Positions 52,812-62,354 of a DNA stretch of 64,000 nucleotides are shown here, one piece after another; the first letter of the stretch is position 1, and every line of letters starts with the position of its first letter. The notes beneath the pieces were generated by a model. The model was given only the letters and a program-made list of their open reading frames with translations. It was not told the DNA's origin and ran no database searches. The DNA comes from Sphingomonas faeni (GTDB lineage Bacteria > Pseudomonadota > Alphaproteobacteria > Sphingomonadales > Sphingomonadaceae): positions 124,001 to 188,000 of the forward strand of contig NZ_JALPNF010000001.1 of NCBI RefSeq assembly GCF_023195535.1, written 5' to 3'. A program made the translations under genes and the position numbers.

Positions 52812-54373
52812 GGGTCGGGTTGGCAATCGCACTGGGGCTGATGCCGACGGTAGCATCGGCGCAGGTGTGGCGATCGGATCAGGGCGATGGGACGTTCCGC
52901 AATCCGGTGCTGTTCGCGGATTATCCTGACCCCGACATCATCCGCGTCGGCAGCGACTATTACTTCGCGACCACGACGTTCGCGAACACGCCTGGGATCA
53001 CGATCCTGCATAGCCGCGATCTGGTGAACTGGACGCTCGCCTCGCACCTCGTCGATCGGCTGGAGGGCAAGCCCGAATATGATCTGAAGGGCGGCAACGC
53101 GTACCGGCACGGGCTCTACGCCTCCTCCTTACGCTATCACGCGGGCACCTATTATCTGGCCAACACGCCGGTCGGGCAGAAGACGCGGATCTGGTACGCG
53201 AAGGACGTGCGCGGGCCGTGGCGCTTTTACGAACTGGAGCGCGAGGCGTTCGATCCGGGGCTGTTCATCGAGCCGGACGGGCGCGCGTATCTGGCGACCG
53301 CGAGTACCGCGGACGGGACGATCACGCTGCTGACGCTCGACAAGGCGCTCGCGCATGTCACCGCGTCGCAGAAGGTGCATTACATCAAGGGCGCGGAGGG
53401 GTCGAAGATCATCCGGCGTGGTGCGTATTATTACATGTTCAACGCGCTGCCGCCGCGGTTGGCGCTCAGCGTCTCGCGGTCGCGCAGCCTGTTCGGGCCG
53501 TGGGAGACGCGCGACCAGATCGACGACAAGACCGGCGGGCATCAGGGCGCGCTGGTCGACCTGCCGGACGGTCGGTGGTTCGGCTTCGTGATGGAGGATA
53601 GCGGCGCGATCGGGCGGATGACGAACCTCAGCCCGGTGTTCTGGCAGGACGACTGGCCGGTATGGGGCACACGCGGGGCACCCGGTCGCGTGCCGCGGCG
53701 CAGCGTGAAACCGATCTTGGGATCGCCGTTTGCGGAGCCGGCGAGGTCGGATGATTTCGGGAAGCCGATGCTCGGGTTGCAGTGGCAGTGGAACCACAAT
53801 CCGGAGCCTTCGCGCTGGTCGCTGACAGAACGGCCGGGATGGTTGCGGTTGAAACCGACGGTTGCAGCCGGGTTCTGGAGTGCGCGCAATACGCTGGTGC
53901 AGAAGGGGCAGGGGCCTGCGAGCCGGGGCGAGGTGAAGCTCGACATCCGCCATCTCGCACCGGGCGATCGCTGCGGGTTCGGCACGTTCGGGCAGTTCAG
54001 CGGGAACTTGACGGTGCAGGGCGCGGCGGGGGGCAAGGCGACGCTGGCGATGGAGGTGACCGAGGACACGGTCGCCGGTCCTCGGACCGCGGTTCGCGCC
54101 ACCGCGCCGCTCCCGCCGGCCGAGGCGTTGTGGTTGCGGACCGACATGGACTTTACGACCGATCGTGCGCGCGTCGCATATAGCGTGGACGGGCGGCGTT
54201 GGACTGGCCTCGGCGGCGATTTCCCGCTGGCATTCGCGTGGCGGACGGGCACGTTCCAGGGCGAGCAATTCGCGCTGTTCTGCTACGCGCCGGCGGCAAG
54301 CCGCGGGTCTTTCGACATCGACAGCTTCACGTTGTCCGCGATGCAGCCCGCGAGGCCGGAGCGTGTCCGTTAG
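52808..54373 (+). CDS. Exported GH43 beta-xylosidase-type hydrolase
   Basis: A 521-residue protein started by the GTG inside the esterase stop (GTGA). A short signal peptide (VRVGLAIALGLMPTVASAQ) precedes a GH43 propeller with DYPDPDIIRVGSDYYFAT (base aspartate), AFDPGLFIEPDGRAYLA (second aspartate) and IKGAEGSKIIRRGAYYYMF (acid glutamate). The C-terminal 200 residues are a beta-sandwich (WQWNHNPEPSRWSLTERPGW) common in the GH43_12-like beta-xylosidases. It is the last gene of the GH95-esterase-GH43 operon. Confidence 0.9.
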   Translation: MRVGLAIALGLMPTVASAQVWRSDQGDGTFRNPVLFADYPDPDIIRVGSDYYFATTTFANTPGITILHSRDLVNWTLASHLVDRLEGKPEYDLKGGNAYRHGLYASSLRYHAGTYYLANTPVGQKTRIWYAKDVRGPWRFYELEREAFDPGLFIEPDGRAYLATASTADGTITLLTLDKALAHVTASQKVHYIKGAEGSKIIRRGAYYYMFNALPPRLALSVSRSRSLFGPWETRDQIDDKTGGHQGALVDLPDGRWFGFVMEDSGAIGRMTNLSPVFWQDDWPVWGTRGAPGRVPRRSVKPILGSPFAEPARSDDFGKPMLGLQWQWNHNPEPSRWSLTERPGWLRLKPTVAAGFWSARNTLVQKGQGPASRGEVKLDIRHLAPGDRCGFGTFGQFSGNLTVQGAAGGKATLAMEVTEDTVAGPRTAVRATAPLPPAEALWLRTDMDFTTDRARVAYSVDGRRWTGLGGDFPLAFAWRTGTFQGEQFALFCYAPAASRGSFDIDSFTLSAMQPARPERVR

Positions 54374-54388
54374 GGCGATCGACAGCTG

Positions 54389-54418
54389 GCGGAGGTGATT
54401 ACGGCGTCGATCCTCCGC
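54389..54418. terminator. Hairpin between convergent GH43 and SLC13 genes
   Basis: GCGGAGG pairs with CCTCCGC around a 16-base loop, 15 bp after the GH43 stop and 18 bp past the SLC13 stop. It is a plausible bidirectional terminator. Confidence 0.5.
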
Positions 54419-54436
54419 TGCTGTTGGATCGAAGCA

Positions 54437-55738
54437 TCAGAACGGGAAAAAGATGCGCGTAGTGGTGATCGCGACGATCGCGGTGATCAGGTTGAGCGGG
54501 AGCCCGACACGCAGGAAGTCGGTGTAGCGATAGCGTCCGAGCTGATAGACTATGACGTTGGTCTGGTAGCCGAACGGGGTCGCGAACGAGGCGCTGCCGG
54601 CGATCATGACCACGACCAGGAAGGGACGGGGGCTGACCCCGAGGCTTTCCGCCAGCGCTACCGCGACCGGCGTCACCAGGACCGCGACGGTCGCGTTCGA
54701 CAGCAGTTCGGTCAGCACCATCGTCAGGCCGTAAAGCACGATGAGGGCGGTCAGCGGACTGACCCCTTCGAGCGACGATATCAGCGTCGTCGTGGCGGCG
54801 CTGGCCAACCCGCTTTGCGCCATCGCGATCCCCAGCACGACCATCCCGGCGATCAGGATCAGGATCTGCGGGCGAAGGCCGCCATAAGCCTGATCGGCCG
54901 AGATGACGCGCAAGAGGATCAACAACACCGCGCCCGCGAACGCCGTCGCGGCGATCGGCGCGACGTTGAGCGCGGCCAGCAGGATCGCCCCCACGAACGT
55001 CGCCAGCGCGATGGCGGCCTTGGCCGGCTGAAACGGACGGCGTTCGGCGAACACTTCGGCATCGCCCACCTGTCCGCCAGCAGCGTCGATCGTCGTATCC
55101 GGACGCCCATCATCGGGATCGAGCATCCGCGTCCCCATCAACTTGCCGCTGAACAGCAGCAGATAGAGACCGCCGACCAGGGCGACGGGCAAGCCTACGG
55201 GCGTGATCTCGAAGATGCCGAAGCGGCTTTGCCCGGCAATGCGCGCCATGTCGTCGACGAGCAGGTTGGTCGACGTTCCGAGCAACGTGCAGCACCCGCC
55301 GAGGATCGTGATGTACGACAACGGCATCAGATAGCGCTTGGCCGATAGCTGCAAGCTGGCGGCGACGTCCTTCACGACGGGGGCGGTCAGCACGACGATC
55401 GGGGTGCTGTTCAACACGCTGGAGAATAGCCCCGCGATCCCCAGCAACAGCCAGACCCCCGTCGCGCCGAGGCGGCGGCACATTGCGACGGTGGCCTCGA
55501 TCGCGCGATCGAGCAGTCCGGACAGTTCGAGGGCATAGGAAATGACGAAGAGCGAGGCGAGCGCGATGATCGCTGGGCTGGCGAAGGCGCCCTGGACATC
55601 AACCGGGCGAACCACGCCGGTCATCAGCAAGACGGCTGCCCCTGCAAGCGCGACGACGTCGGCACGAATCTTGTCCCAGATCAGCGCGGCCACCACGCAA
55701 CCCAGCACGAGCAGTGTAACGATCTGGTCGAGTGTCAT
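54437..55738 (-). CDS. SLC13/DASS-family permease
   Basis: A 433-residue transporter whose ATG at 55738 is preceded by GAGG; a longer frame begins with unlikely hydrophilic sequence. The family's paired SNT-like motifs are visible as FSSVLNSTPIVVLTAPV with LGTSTNLLVDDM, and LTELLSNATVAVLVTPVAVA with FATPFGYQTNVIVY. Members import dicarboxylates, sulfate or similar anions with sodium. The tandem regulatory TrkA_C domains of larger homologues are absent, although a hydrophilic loop (about residues 210-245) separates the two halves. Confidence 0.88.
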   Translation of the reverse strand: MTLDQIVTLLVLGCVVAALIWDKIRADVVALAGAAVLLMTGVVRPVDVQGAFASPAIIALASLFVISYALELSGLLDRAIEATVAMCRRLGATGVWLLLGIAGLFSSVLNSTPIVVLTAPVVKDVAASLQLSAKRYLMPLSYITILGGCCTLLGTSTNLLVDDMARIAGQSRFGIFEITPVGLPVALVGGLYLLLFSGKLMGTRMLDPDDGRPDTTIDAAGGQVGDAEVFAERRPFQPAKAAIALATFVGAILLAALNVAPIAATAFAGAVLLILLRVISADQAYGGLRPQILILIAGMVVLGIAMAQSGLASAATTTLISSLEGVSPLTALIVLYGLTMVLTELLSNATVAVLVTPVAVALAESLGVSPRPFLVVVMIAGSASFATPFGYQTNVIVYQLGRYRYTDFLRVGLPLNLITAIVAITTTRIFFPF

Positions 55739-55833
55739 AAACGCCTCATCGGCAACCAGAACACGGCGCTTCCCATTCGGACTCTCATGCCACGCGGTAT
55801 GGAGCATCGCGAGAATTTTGCTACAGTTCGCTG

Positions 55834-56736
55834 ATGCACGAGCCATCCCCCCGCACCAGTCGCCTTGTCGTCGCCGGCTCGGCCGCCGCGATCATCTTGT
55901 TGGGCGGCGGCGGATTCCTGCTCGGGCGCAGCACCGCGCCGTCTCCTCCGCTGCCAGCCGTAACCCCAGCACCGGCGCCAGTTTCAGCACCCGTGGTCGC
56001 GCCCAAGGCGCCTGTCGCCCGCGTGCTTTCGCGCGCCGATATCATCGAGATCGCCAACGCCGCTGCGGATGCGACGTCTTCGGGCGCAAAGATGCCCGAT
56101 CGCGTCGGCGCCGCGGAGGGCGCGCAATTCGATGTCGACCTGCCGTTCGGTTGCGATGGCCCGGCGGCTGAAAACAGCCGTGAGCCTTTCAGATGGCGGT
56201 ATGATTCCGAATCTTCGTCGCTCAGGATTTCCGTGGCACCGGCGGTGTTCGATCCGGGCGAATGGCTGGGCAAGCCGTCATCGGATAGTGCCGGCACCAC
56301 GCCCCCGGCCGCAAGCGAAGAGGCTATCGAGGGCTTCTGGATTGCGAGACCGTGGTCGTCGCGAGGCACGTGTGAAGCTGGTTCGCCCACGACCGCTCCG
56401 CTCGGCATCGACGCCGTGACGCTCCCCGGTCAGACGCTGGGGCTCGCGCAGGTTTTCACCGAAGAGGGCTCGAAAAACGCCCGGCGGGGCGGCAAGCCTT
56501 ATGAAAGCGTCCGTCGGATCGGCGAGAACGATCTGAAGATCGATCAGGGACTGCGGGTCCGGCTTCGCGGTCGCGTGGCGCGTTTCCCCGATGGATCGAC
56601 GGTTCGGTGCCGTCAGCCCGCCGGCAAGGAGCAACGTCCGATTTGTCTCGTTGCCGTGAGCCTCGACGATGTCGGAATCGAGAACCCTTCGACGCAGGAC
56701 ACGATCGCGACCTGGGCATCGGCGAGCCGGACGTGA
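55834..56736 (+). CDS. Membrane-anchored protein of unknown function
   Basis: A 300-residue protein with an N-terminal helix (RLVVAGSAAAIILLGGGGFLL) followed by a Pro/Ala-rich linker (PAVTPAPAPVSAPVVAPKAP) and a periplasmic domain. The domain contains LSRADIIEIANAAADATSSG and cysteines in PFGCDG, RGTCEA, TVRCRQ and RPICLVAV, probably two disulfides. I do not recognise the family. It lies upstream of the KdpD-like gene on the same strand with 31 bp between them. Confidence 0.7.
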   Translation: MHEPSPRTSRLVVAGSAAAIILLGGGGFLLGRSTAPSPPLPAVTPAPAPVSAPVVAPKAPVARVLSRADIIEIANAAADATSSGAKMPDRVGAAEGAQFDVDLPFGCDGPAAENSREPFRWRYDSESSSLRISVAPAVFDPGEWLGKPSSDSAGTTPPAASEEAIEGFWIARPWSSRGTCEAGSPTTAPLGIDAVTLPGQTLGLAQVFTEEGSKNARRGGKPYESVRRIGENDLKIDQGLRVRLRGRVARFPDGSTVRCRQPAGKEQRPICLVAVSLDDVGIENPSTQDTIATWASASRT

Positions 56737-56767
56737 CGCCGATGATCGTCGCGAAGTCCGCTGCCGC

Positions 56768-58048
56768 ATGAGCGGTTACGAAGAGACTGGTCCGAACGCG
56801 CGAACCGCCGTCCCCGAAGTCGAGAAAATTCCCGAGACCCGTATCCTGGCTGCGGTCAGCGGATCGGGGAGCGGACAGCGGGTGGTGGAGATCGCAGCCG
56901 ATCTGGCGACCGCGCTGGACGCGAGTTGGCATGCCGTATTTATCGAGACGCCCAAGTCGGCCCGCGATCCAGCGGTTGCACGACGGGCGGCAGACGCATT
57001 GTCGTTTGCGGTTCGTTATGGTGCCACGGTCAGCAACGAACCCGACGATGATGTCGTCGGCGGCCTGGTCGCGCATCTGACGACCATGCCTGCCAACCAC
57101 CTGGTGATCGGAACCCCGTCTGCGGCGCGTCCCGATCGCTGGCGCCGGCGATCGGTGATGGCGTCGGTCCAAAAGCGATTTCCAGCGCTTACCCTCCACA
57201 TCGCTCCCGCTGCGGACCTGGCGACGAAGAGCGCCGATGTGCCGGACGCTGCCCCAAAGCCCAAATCCGACTTGCGGCAGCATCTCTGGGCGCTGGGTCT
57301 CGTGGCGATCACGCTTGGCCTTGCCGAACTGGCCAGCATGCTACTCGGCGGACGACCGTTGAACCTGTTGTTCCTGTTTCCAGTGATTGCCGCCGCCGCA
57401 CGCTTCGGATTGGCCCCGGCCCTGACTGCAACGGCGGCGTCGGTGCTCGGTTTTGATTTTTTCCTGCTCCAGCCACGGTTTCATCTCGAGCCGGCGGCGC
57501 CGGTCATGGTGGTCACGCTGGCTGCGCTGCTGGCGGTTGCAGTCTATACGAGCCTCGTCACCCAAGCGCTCCGGGACCGGGTTGCGCTCAGCGACCGTAG
57601 CGCGAAGGAGAATGCCAGGATCGCGACGTTCTCGCAGGTCCTCGCCCGCGCGGCGGACTGGGAGGAAACCGCCGGCGCGATCTGCGAAGAGTTTGCCGCC
57701 GTGTTGAAAGCCGAGGTGGCGGTCTTTCGCGAAAACGGCGGCAAGCTGGAGCGGGTCGGCGCGACGATCGAGCCGTTGGTGTGGGGACCGATCGATCAGG
57801 CAGCGCTCGAATGGTGCTGGGAACGGGGCGAAGCGGCGGGGCGGGGCACGACCGCGGTGGCTTCCGCGGAATGGCGCCTCGAACCTTTGCGCACATCGCT
57901 CGGCACTTTGGCGGTCGTGGCGTTCGCACGTCCCGATGGTCGTGACCCGATCAGGGCCGACCGGGGCGTCTTGTTCAACACCTTGATCGGCCAGGCGGCG
58001 CTGGCGCACGAACGGTTGATCCTCGAGGATCGCTTGCGACTTGGGTGA
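56768..58048 (+). CDS. KdpD-like sensor protein lacking the kinase domain
   Basis: A 426-residue protein that reads like the middle of KdpD: a USP-like domain (ETRILAAVSGSGSGQRVVEI, residues 18-150), four membrane helices of DUF4118 (LNLLFLFPVIAAAARFGLAP, then ALTATAASVLGFDFFLLQP) and a GAF domain (about 305-420) ending FNTLIGQAALAHERLILEDR. KdpD continues from here into HisKA and HATPase, but this frame stops at 58048, and none of the frames that follow holds an H-box. The N-terminal KdpD Walker domain is also absent. Either it is a stand-alone potassium/turgor-sensing module or a decayed kinase. Confidence 0.8.
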   Translation: MSGYEETGPNARTAVPEVEKIPETRILAAVSGSGSGQRVVEIAADLATALDASWHAVFIETPKSARDPAVARRAADALSFAVRYGATVSNEPDDDVVGGLVAHLTTMPANHLVIGTPSAARPDRWRRRSVMASVQKRFPALTLHIAPAADLATKSADVPDAAPKPKSDLRQHLWALGLVAITLGLAELASMLLGGRPLNLLFLFPVIAAAARFGLAPALTATAASVLGFDFFLLQPRFHLEPAAPVMVVTLAALLAVAVYTSLVTQALRDRVALSDRSAKENARIATFSQVLARAADWEETAGAICEEFAAVLKAEVAVFRENGGKLERVGATIEPLVWGPIDQAALEWCWERGEAAGRGTTAVASAEWRLEPLRTSLGTLAVVAFARPDGRDPIRADRGVLFNTLIGQAALAHERLILEDRLRLG

Positions 58049-58094
58049 TAGCGCTCGACGGGAGCGAAATCCGGTGCCGGTCGTTGGCCGGGAT

Positions 58095-59213
58095 GTGCTC
58101 CGCGTCCCTCGTCGTCTTCAGTTGAAACATCTGGCGGTAATCGGCCTGCTTGCGGGCTCGACCGGCTGTGCGACATTGCCGCCGGCGCAGATGCAAAAAT
58201 GCTTGCCGTCTTCGCGGGAGCCGGTGTCGGTATCGACGGACGGCACCAGCGCCAGCACGACATTCGATGTCCTGACCTTCAATATCGAGGGGTTGGGTTG
58301 GCCCGCACGCGGGAAGCGTGGTCCGGCGCTCGAGCAGATACGCGCCGCGCTCAGGCAGATGGATGCGCGGGGTGACTCGCCGGATGTCGTCATGGTGCAG
58401 GAAATGTTCAGTAAGGCTGCGGTGCGCGCGGTTACGGGCATCGGCTATCCCAACATGGTTTTCGGACCGTCACGCACCCAGCGGAAGAGCCTGCCGGGCG
58501 CGGATCGCATGGGGGGACCGTATCGGTGGAAGAAGGGCGAGCTCGGCCTGCACATGGTCGGCTCGGGCCTGGCCATCCTGAGCCGGCATCCGATTCTCGA
58601 GACGCGATCGGAGCCGTTCGGCCGCCGGCGGTGCGCTGGCTTGGACTGCCTCAGCAACAAGGGTGCGTTGTACGCGCGCGTAGCGATCCCGGGCGTTCCC
58701 GGCGCGATCAACCTGTTCAACACGCACCTCAACTCGCAGCGCTCCTCGCGCGTGTCGCCCAGGCGTCATGCCCGCGCGCATCGGCTGCAGGTCGACGAAC
58801 TGGGCGCCTTCATCGCCGCGGTTGGCGACCAGGATGTCCCGACGATCCTCGGGGGCGACTTCAACATGAAGGATTCGGCCATCCGGTTCGAACGATTCCG
58901 GAATGTGACGGAGCCGTTCGAGATCGTGCAGGAATGGTGCACGGCCAACCCGCTGCCGTGCGATACGCGCATATCATGGGATGGCGACGAGCCCTGGATG
59001 GATACGCAGGATCTCCAGCTCTTCGAAAGCGGTTCCACCGTCGCCATGACTCCGATCCGCGTCGAAGCGGTCTTTGACGGCTCGGCCGGCAGCCCTCGAT
59101 TGTCGGATCATGACGGGTTTCGGGTCACCTACAGGGTGAGTTGGCCTACTAGCGTTCGGTCTCGGACGGGTAGCACGGAGGCCTTGCCGAACTGTGGTGG
59201 TCGAGACGGCTGA
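58095..59213 (+). CDS. Endonuclease/exonuclease/phosphatase-family lipoprotein
   Basis: An EEP-fold hydrolase of about 370 residues: FDVLTFNIEGLGWPARG, then VVMVQEMFSKAAV (metal glutamate), INLFNTHLNSQ (histidine), ILGGDFNMKDSAIR (D-x-N) and LSDHDGFRVTY (S-D-H), so the catalytic set is complete. The N-terminus contains LKHLAVIGLLAGSTGCATLP, a lipoprotein-like signal. The start is uncertain: GTG 58095 gives a basic n-region; TTG 58122 or TTG 58041 are alternatives. Related enzymes cleave nucleic acids, phosphoinositides or sphingomyelin; the substrate is unknown, but it is not cytoplasmic. Confidence 0.82.
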   Translation: MLRVPRRLQLKHLAVIGLLAGSTGCATLPPAQMQKCLPSSREPVSVSTDGTSASTTFDVLTFNIEGLGWPARGKRGPALEQIRAALRQMDARGDSPDVVMVQEMFSKAAVRAVTGIGYPNMVFGPSRTQRKSLPGADRMGGPYRWKKGELGLHMVGSGLAILSRHPILETRSEPFGRRRCAGLDCLSNKGALYARVAIPGVPGAINLFNTHLNSQRSSRVSPRRHARAHRLQVDELGAFIAAVGDQDVPTILGGDFNMKDSAIRFERFRNVTEPFEIVQEWCTANPLPCDTRISWDGDEPWMDTQDLQLFESGSTVAMTPIRVEAVFDGSAGSPRLSDHDGFRVTYRVSWPTSVRSRTGSTEALPNCGGRDG

Positions 59214-59235
59214 GCCGCCGCAGGAGCCGCGAAGC

Positions 59236-59280
59236 GCCCCCGGTGATTATCGGTGTGGTTCGGCCGAGGGGGCTATTTTT
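59236..59280 (+). terminator. Rho-independent terminator after the EEP-family gene
   Basis: GCCCCC (59236-59241) pairs with GGGGGC (59268-59273), helped by inner GG/CC pairs, and is followed by TATTTTT. It overlaps the last codons of the convergent MscS gene. It is the only hairpin in the window with a clear T tract. Confidence 0.75.
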
Positions 59281-60545
59281 CCGCTTGGCGGAGAATGAAA
59301 GCGCAGATCGCGCTGCGGCACCGGGATCGTGACGCCGTGCTCCTTGAACAGATCCCAGATGCGGAAGAACACGTCGCTGGTGACGTTGCCGACCCCGGCC
59401 TCGGGACTGTCGATCCAGATCCGCAGGTCGAACTCGACGCCGTTGTCCCCGAATTCCTTGATCCAGCACACGGGCGCCGGTTCGGTCAGCACGCGCGGCG
59501 AGACCGACGCGGCCTCGACGGCGAGCCGTTGCGCCAGCCTCAGGTCGCAATCGAACGACACCCGAAACCCGACATGCACCCTGACGTCCCGGCTCGAGAA
59601 GGACCAGTTCTCGACCTCGTCGGTCATCAGCCGTTCGTTCGGGATCAGATGCTCCTTGCCGTCACGGGTCAGCACCGAGACCGCGCGGACACCGATCTTG
59701 TTGACCCAGCCGAAGGTATCGCCGACCGCGATGACGTCGCCGGGCTTGATCGATCGGTCGAGCAGCAGGATGAGCCCCGCGATCAGGTTGCCGAGCGTCT
59801 TCTGCAACCCGAAACCGATCGCGAGCCCGAACGCCCCGGAGAACACGGCCAGCGCGGTGAGATCGATGCCAAGAAGGTCGATGCCGACGAAGATCGCGAC
59901 GGTGACGACCGCGATCTGGGCGAGTTTCTGGAACAGCACGCGTTGCGCCGCGTCGAGCAGCCGGGCCTGTCCGATCCAGCGCAGGATCAGCCCGAGCAGC
60001 GCGCGCGCGGCGAGGAACAGCAGGAGCGACAAGCCGACCGCGTTGACGATGTCGAGCAGCGAGATGCGGCGGCTGCCGACCCCCATGCTGGCGCGGTCCA
60101 GTCCCGCGATCAACGGGGTCAGGCCGCCCAGCCGGCTTGCCAGCACAATGAGGAACAAGGTGGCGGCGATCAGCGATGCGGGTCGGCTTTGCAGGCCAAG
60201 CGCCCGGCCGAACTCATAGGCCAGCACGGCGACGGCGATGCCGAGACCTCCGGCCAGGAGAAGATCCGCGCTCGGGTTCAGACCACGGACGCCGAGAAAC
60301 GCCGTCAGGACCAGCGCCGTCACGCCGGCGCGGGAAATCGCCATCAGTCGCGGCGCGATCACGTCGGCATGCCGTGGCGCGAGGGCGGGCAGGAGATATC
60401 GACAGGCAAGACGCGCCGCGACGATTCCCAGCAGCAGCGCCATGCTCAGGATCGCGACAGCCGCGATCAGGTCATGGAACGGGAGCGCCGTCCACTGGTC
60501 CAGGTAGGTCTGCCACCAGGCATCGTGTTCCAACCGGTTCTCCAA
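59247..60545 (-). CDS. MscS-family mechanosensitive channel
   Basis: A 432-residue membrane protein with about five N-terminal helices followed by the MscS pore helix and beta domain: FSGAFGLAIGFGLQKTLGNL, then IAGLILLLDRSIKPGDVIAV. The C-terminal cytoplasmic domain has FRVSFDCDLRLAQRLAVEA and HGVTIPVPQRDLRFHSP, the usual MscS ending. It opens under membrane tension to release solutes after osmotic downshock. It is longer than E. coli MscS because of the extra N-terminal helices. Confidence 0.93.
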   Translation of the reverse strand: MENRLEHDAWWQTYLDQWTALPFHDLIAAVAILSMALLLGIVAARLACRYLLPALAPRHADVIAPRLMAISRAGVTALVLTAFLGVRGLNPSADLLLAGGLGIAVAVLAYEFGRALGLQSRPASLIAATLFLIVLASRLGGLTPLIAGLDRASMGVGSRRISLLDIVNAVGLSLLLFLAARALLGLILRWIGQARLLDAAQRVLFQKLAQIAVVTVAIFVGIDLLGIDLTALAVFSGAFGLAIGFGLQKTLGNLIAGLILLLDRSIKPGDVIAVGDTFGWVNKIGVRAVSVLTRDGKEHLIPNERLMTDEVENWSFSSRDVRVHVGFRVSFDCDLRLAQRLAVEAASVSPRVLTEPAPVCWIKEFGDNGVEFDLRIWIDSPEAGVGNVTSDVFFRIWDLFKEHGVTIPVPQRDLRFHSPPSGKIAPSAEPHR

Positions 60546-60831
60546 TGCGCGCTCCTGGGCGTCGTTCGCCCGACGATCATCCCGACAATCACACCGTCAT
60601 GCACATCCGTTAGCCAGACTTGGCATCGCGGTCAGCCCTTGTCGTTATGCCTTATCCCCGCACGACCGTCAGCTCCATTTCCGGGATTTCAAAAAGGGGA
60701 ATGACGCATCGCTGGCTCTTTATCGCGCTTTGCGGGTTGTCGGTGTCGATTGCTCGACTCCTGCGGGGCGGAATGATGCGCCGGGAATCGATGCGCGCGG
60801 GGAGGTCGACCATTTGGAAGACGGTGCGAGG

Positions 60832-62259
60832 ATGGGGAGGGCGAGGAGCCCGGCAGTCCGAAGGGTGGACGGCCGACGATCGGCGTTGGGACGATCCGGG
60901 TATCTGATCGGCCTGATCGGTATTCTGGGCGCCGGCAGCGCGCAGGGGCAGATCACGGACGATGGGCCTCTCCACGCGGCGATCGGCGCGCCCGACGCCT
61001 TGCATCTTTCGGGAAGCGTCCGCGCCCGGTTCGAGGCGATCGACGGCCAATATCGCGAAGATGCCGTCAACCGCGATCAGGTGCTGGCGCTGCGGACAAC
61101 GATTTTTGCGGAGTATGACACCGGACCGGTTCGGATCGGCGCGGAGTTCCACGACGCCCGCGCCTATTTCCAGCGACGCAACTCGTCGGTCGGCACCGAC
61201 ATCGTCAACGCGCTCGAATTCTCGCAATATTATCTGCGCGGCGATTTGGGCGAAGCGTTCGGTGCGGGTAGCAACAGCCATATCAAGGCCGGGCGGATGA
61301 CGATGCAGATCGGCTCCGAGCGACTGGTCGCGCGGCAGGGGTTTCGCACATCGGTCACATCGTTCACCGGCGTGCGGCTGATCCGCGAAGGCGACGACGA
61401 CCGCCAGTTCGTCGCCTTCTGGACGATGCCGACCGTGCGGCTGCCGACCGGCGCGCGCGCCATTCGTCGCAACAGCCCGCAATGGGACCGGGAGAATACC
61501 GACCTGCAATTGTTCGGCGCGTTCAGCCGGGTTCCTGTGGGCCGCGGCGTCAGGCTGGAAACCTACGCTTACGGCCTGATCGAACGCGGCGAAAGCCAGG
61601 CCGATCGCAGCGATCGCCGCCTGTTCACGCCCGGCGTGCGCGTGTTCAACACACCTGAGCGCGGCGTCGAGTTCGAGATCGAGGGCATGGCGCAGTTCGG
61701 CCGTGCCCGCGATGGAAGCCCCGACAGCGGCAAGCCGGTACTGCCGGTCGAGGCCTATGGCGCGCATGGCGATATCGGCTATCGGTTCGGTGGTCGCTGG
61801 CAGCCGCAGGTGTCCGCGTTTCTCGATTATTATACCGGCAACCGCCGCGAGGGGCGGATCGGGCGCTTCGATACGCTTTACGGAGCCCGCCGTTTCGAAT
61901 TCGGCCCGACCGAGCTGTTCGGTGCCGCCGATCGCTCGAACCTCGTCTCCCCGGGTTTCCGCGTGAAGGCATCGCCGACCAAGCGACTGTCGCTGATGAG
62001 CGACTATCGGCTGCTCCGGCTGGCGAGCGCTGTAGACCGGTTCAGCAACAGCGACGTTCGGGACGAAACCGGGCGCGCCGGACGCAGTGCGGGGCAGCAG
62101 GTGCAGGCCCAGCTGGAATACGACCTCGTTCCGAAGATCGTCGCGCTGGACCTTGGCTATGCAAGGCTGTTCAAGGGGCGCTTCTTCCGCGACGCACCGA
62201 ACGCACCCGACCCTCGGGACGTCAATTACGGCTATGGCTCGATCATGGTCTCGTTCTGA
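60832..62259 (+). CDS. AlgE-type outer-membrane porin (alginate export family)
   Basis: A beta-barrel protein of about 475 residues in the alginate_exp/AlgE-like family (HLSGSVRARFEAIDGQYRED at the barrel start, RMTMQIGSERLVARQGFR and GVRLIREGDDDRQFVAFWTM inside, YGYGSIMVSF at the end). The signal peptide core is YLIGLIGILGAGSAQGQ. The start is unclear: ATG 60832 gives a long basic n-region; TTG 60886 would fit the signal better but has no ribosome site. No alginate synthesis genes are nearby, so it may be a general porin for organic acids or sugars. Confidence 0.8.
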   Translation: MGRARSPAVRRVDGRRSALGRSGYLIGLIGILGAGSAQGQITDDGPLHAAIGAPDALHLSGSVRARFEAIDGQYREDAVNRDQVLALRTTIFAEYDTGPVRIGAEFHDARAYFQRRNSSVGTDIVNALEFSQYYLRGDLGEAFGAGSNSHIKAGRMTMQIGSERLVARQGFRTSVTSFTGVRLIREGDDDRQFVAFWTMPTVRLPTGARAIRRNSPQWDRENTDLQLFGAFSRVPVGRGVRLETYAYGLIERGESQADRSDRRLFTPGVRVFNTPERGVEFEIEGMAQFGRARDGSPDSGKPVLPVEAYGAHGDIGYRFGGRWQPQVSAFLDYYTGNRREGRIGRFDTLYGARRFEFGPTELFGAADRSNLVSPGFRVKASPTKRLSLMSDYRLLRLASAVDRFSNSDVRDETGRAGRSAGQQVQAQLEYDLVPKIVALDLGYARLFKGRFFRDAPNAPDPRDVNYGYGSIMVSF

Positions 62260-62354
62260 GACGGTGCGCCGCGCCACCGAAGGATCAGCAGCGGTCGCAC
62301 GGCCGCGAGTGATTGCACCAATAGTGCCCGGCGCGGCCGCTCCGGACGAAGACG

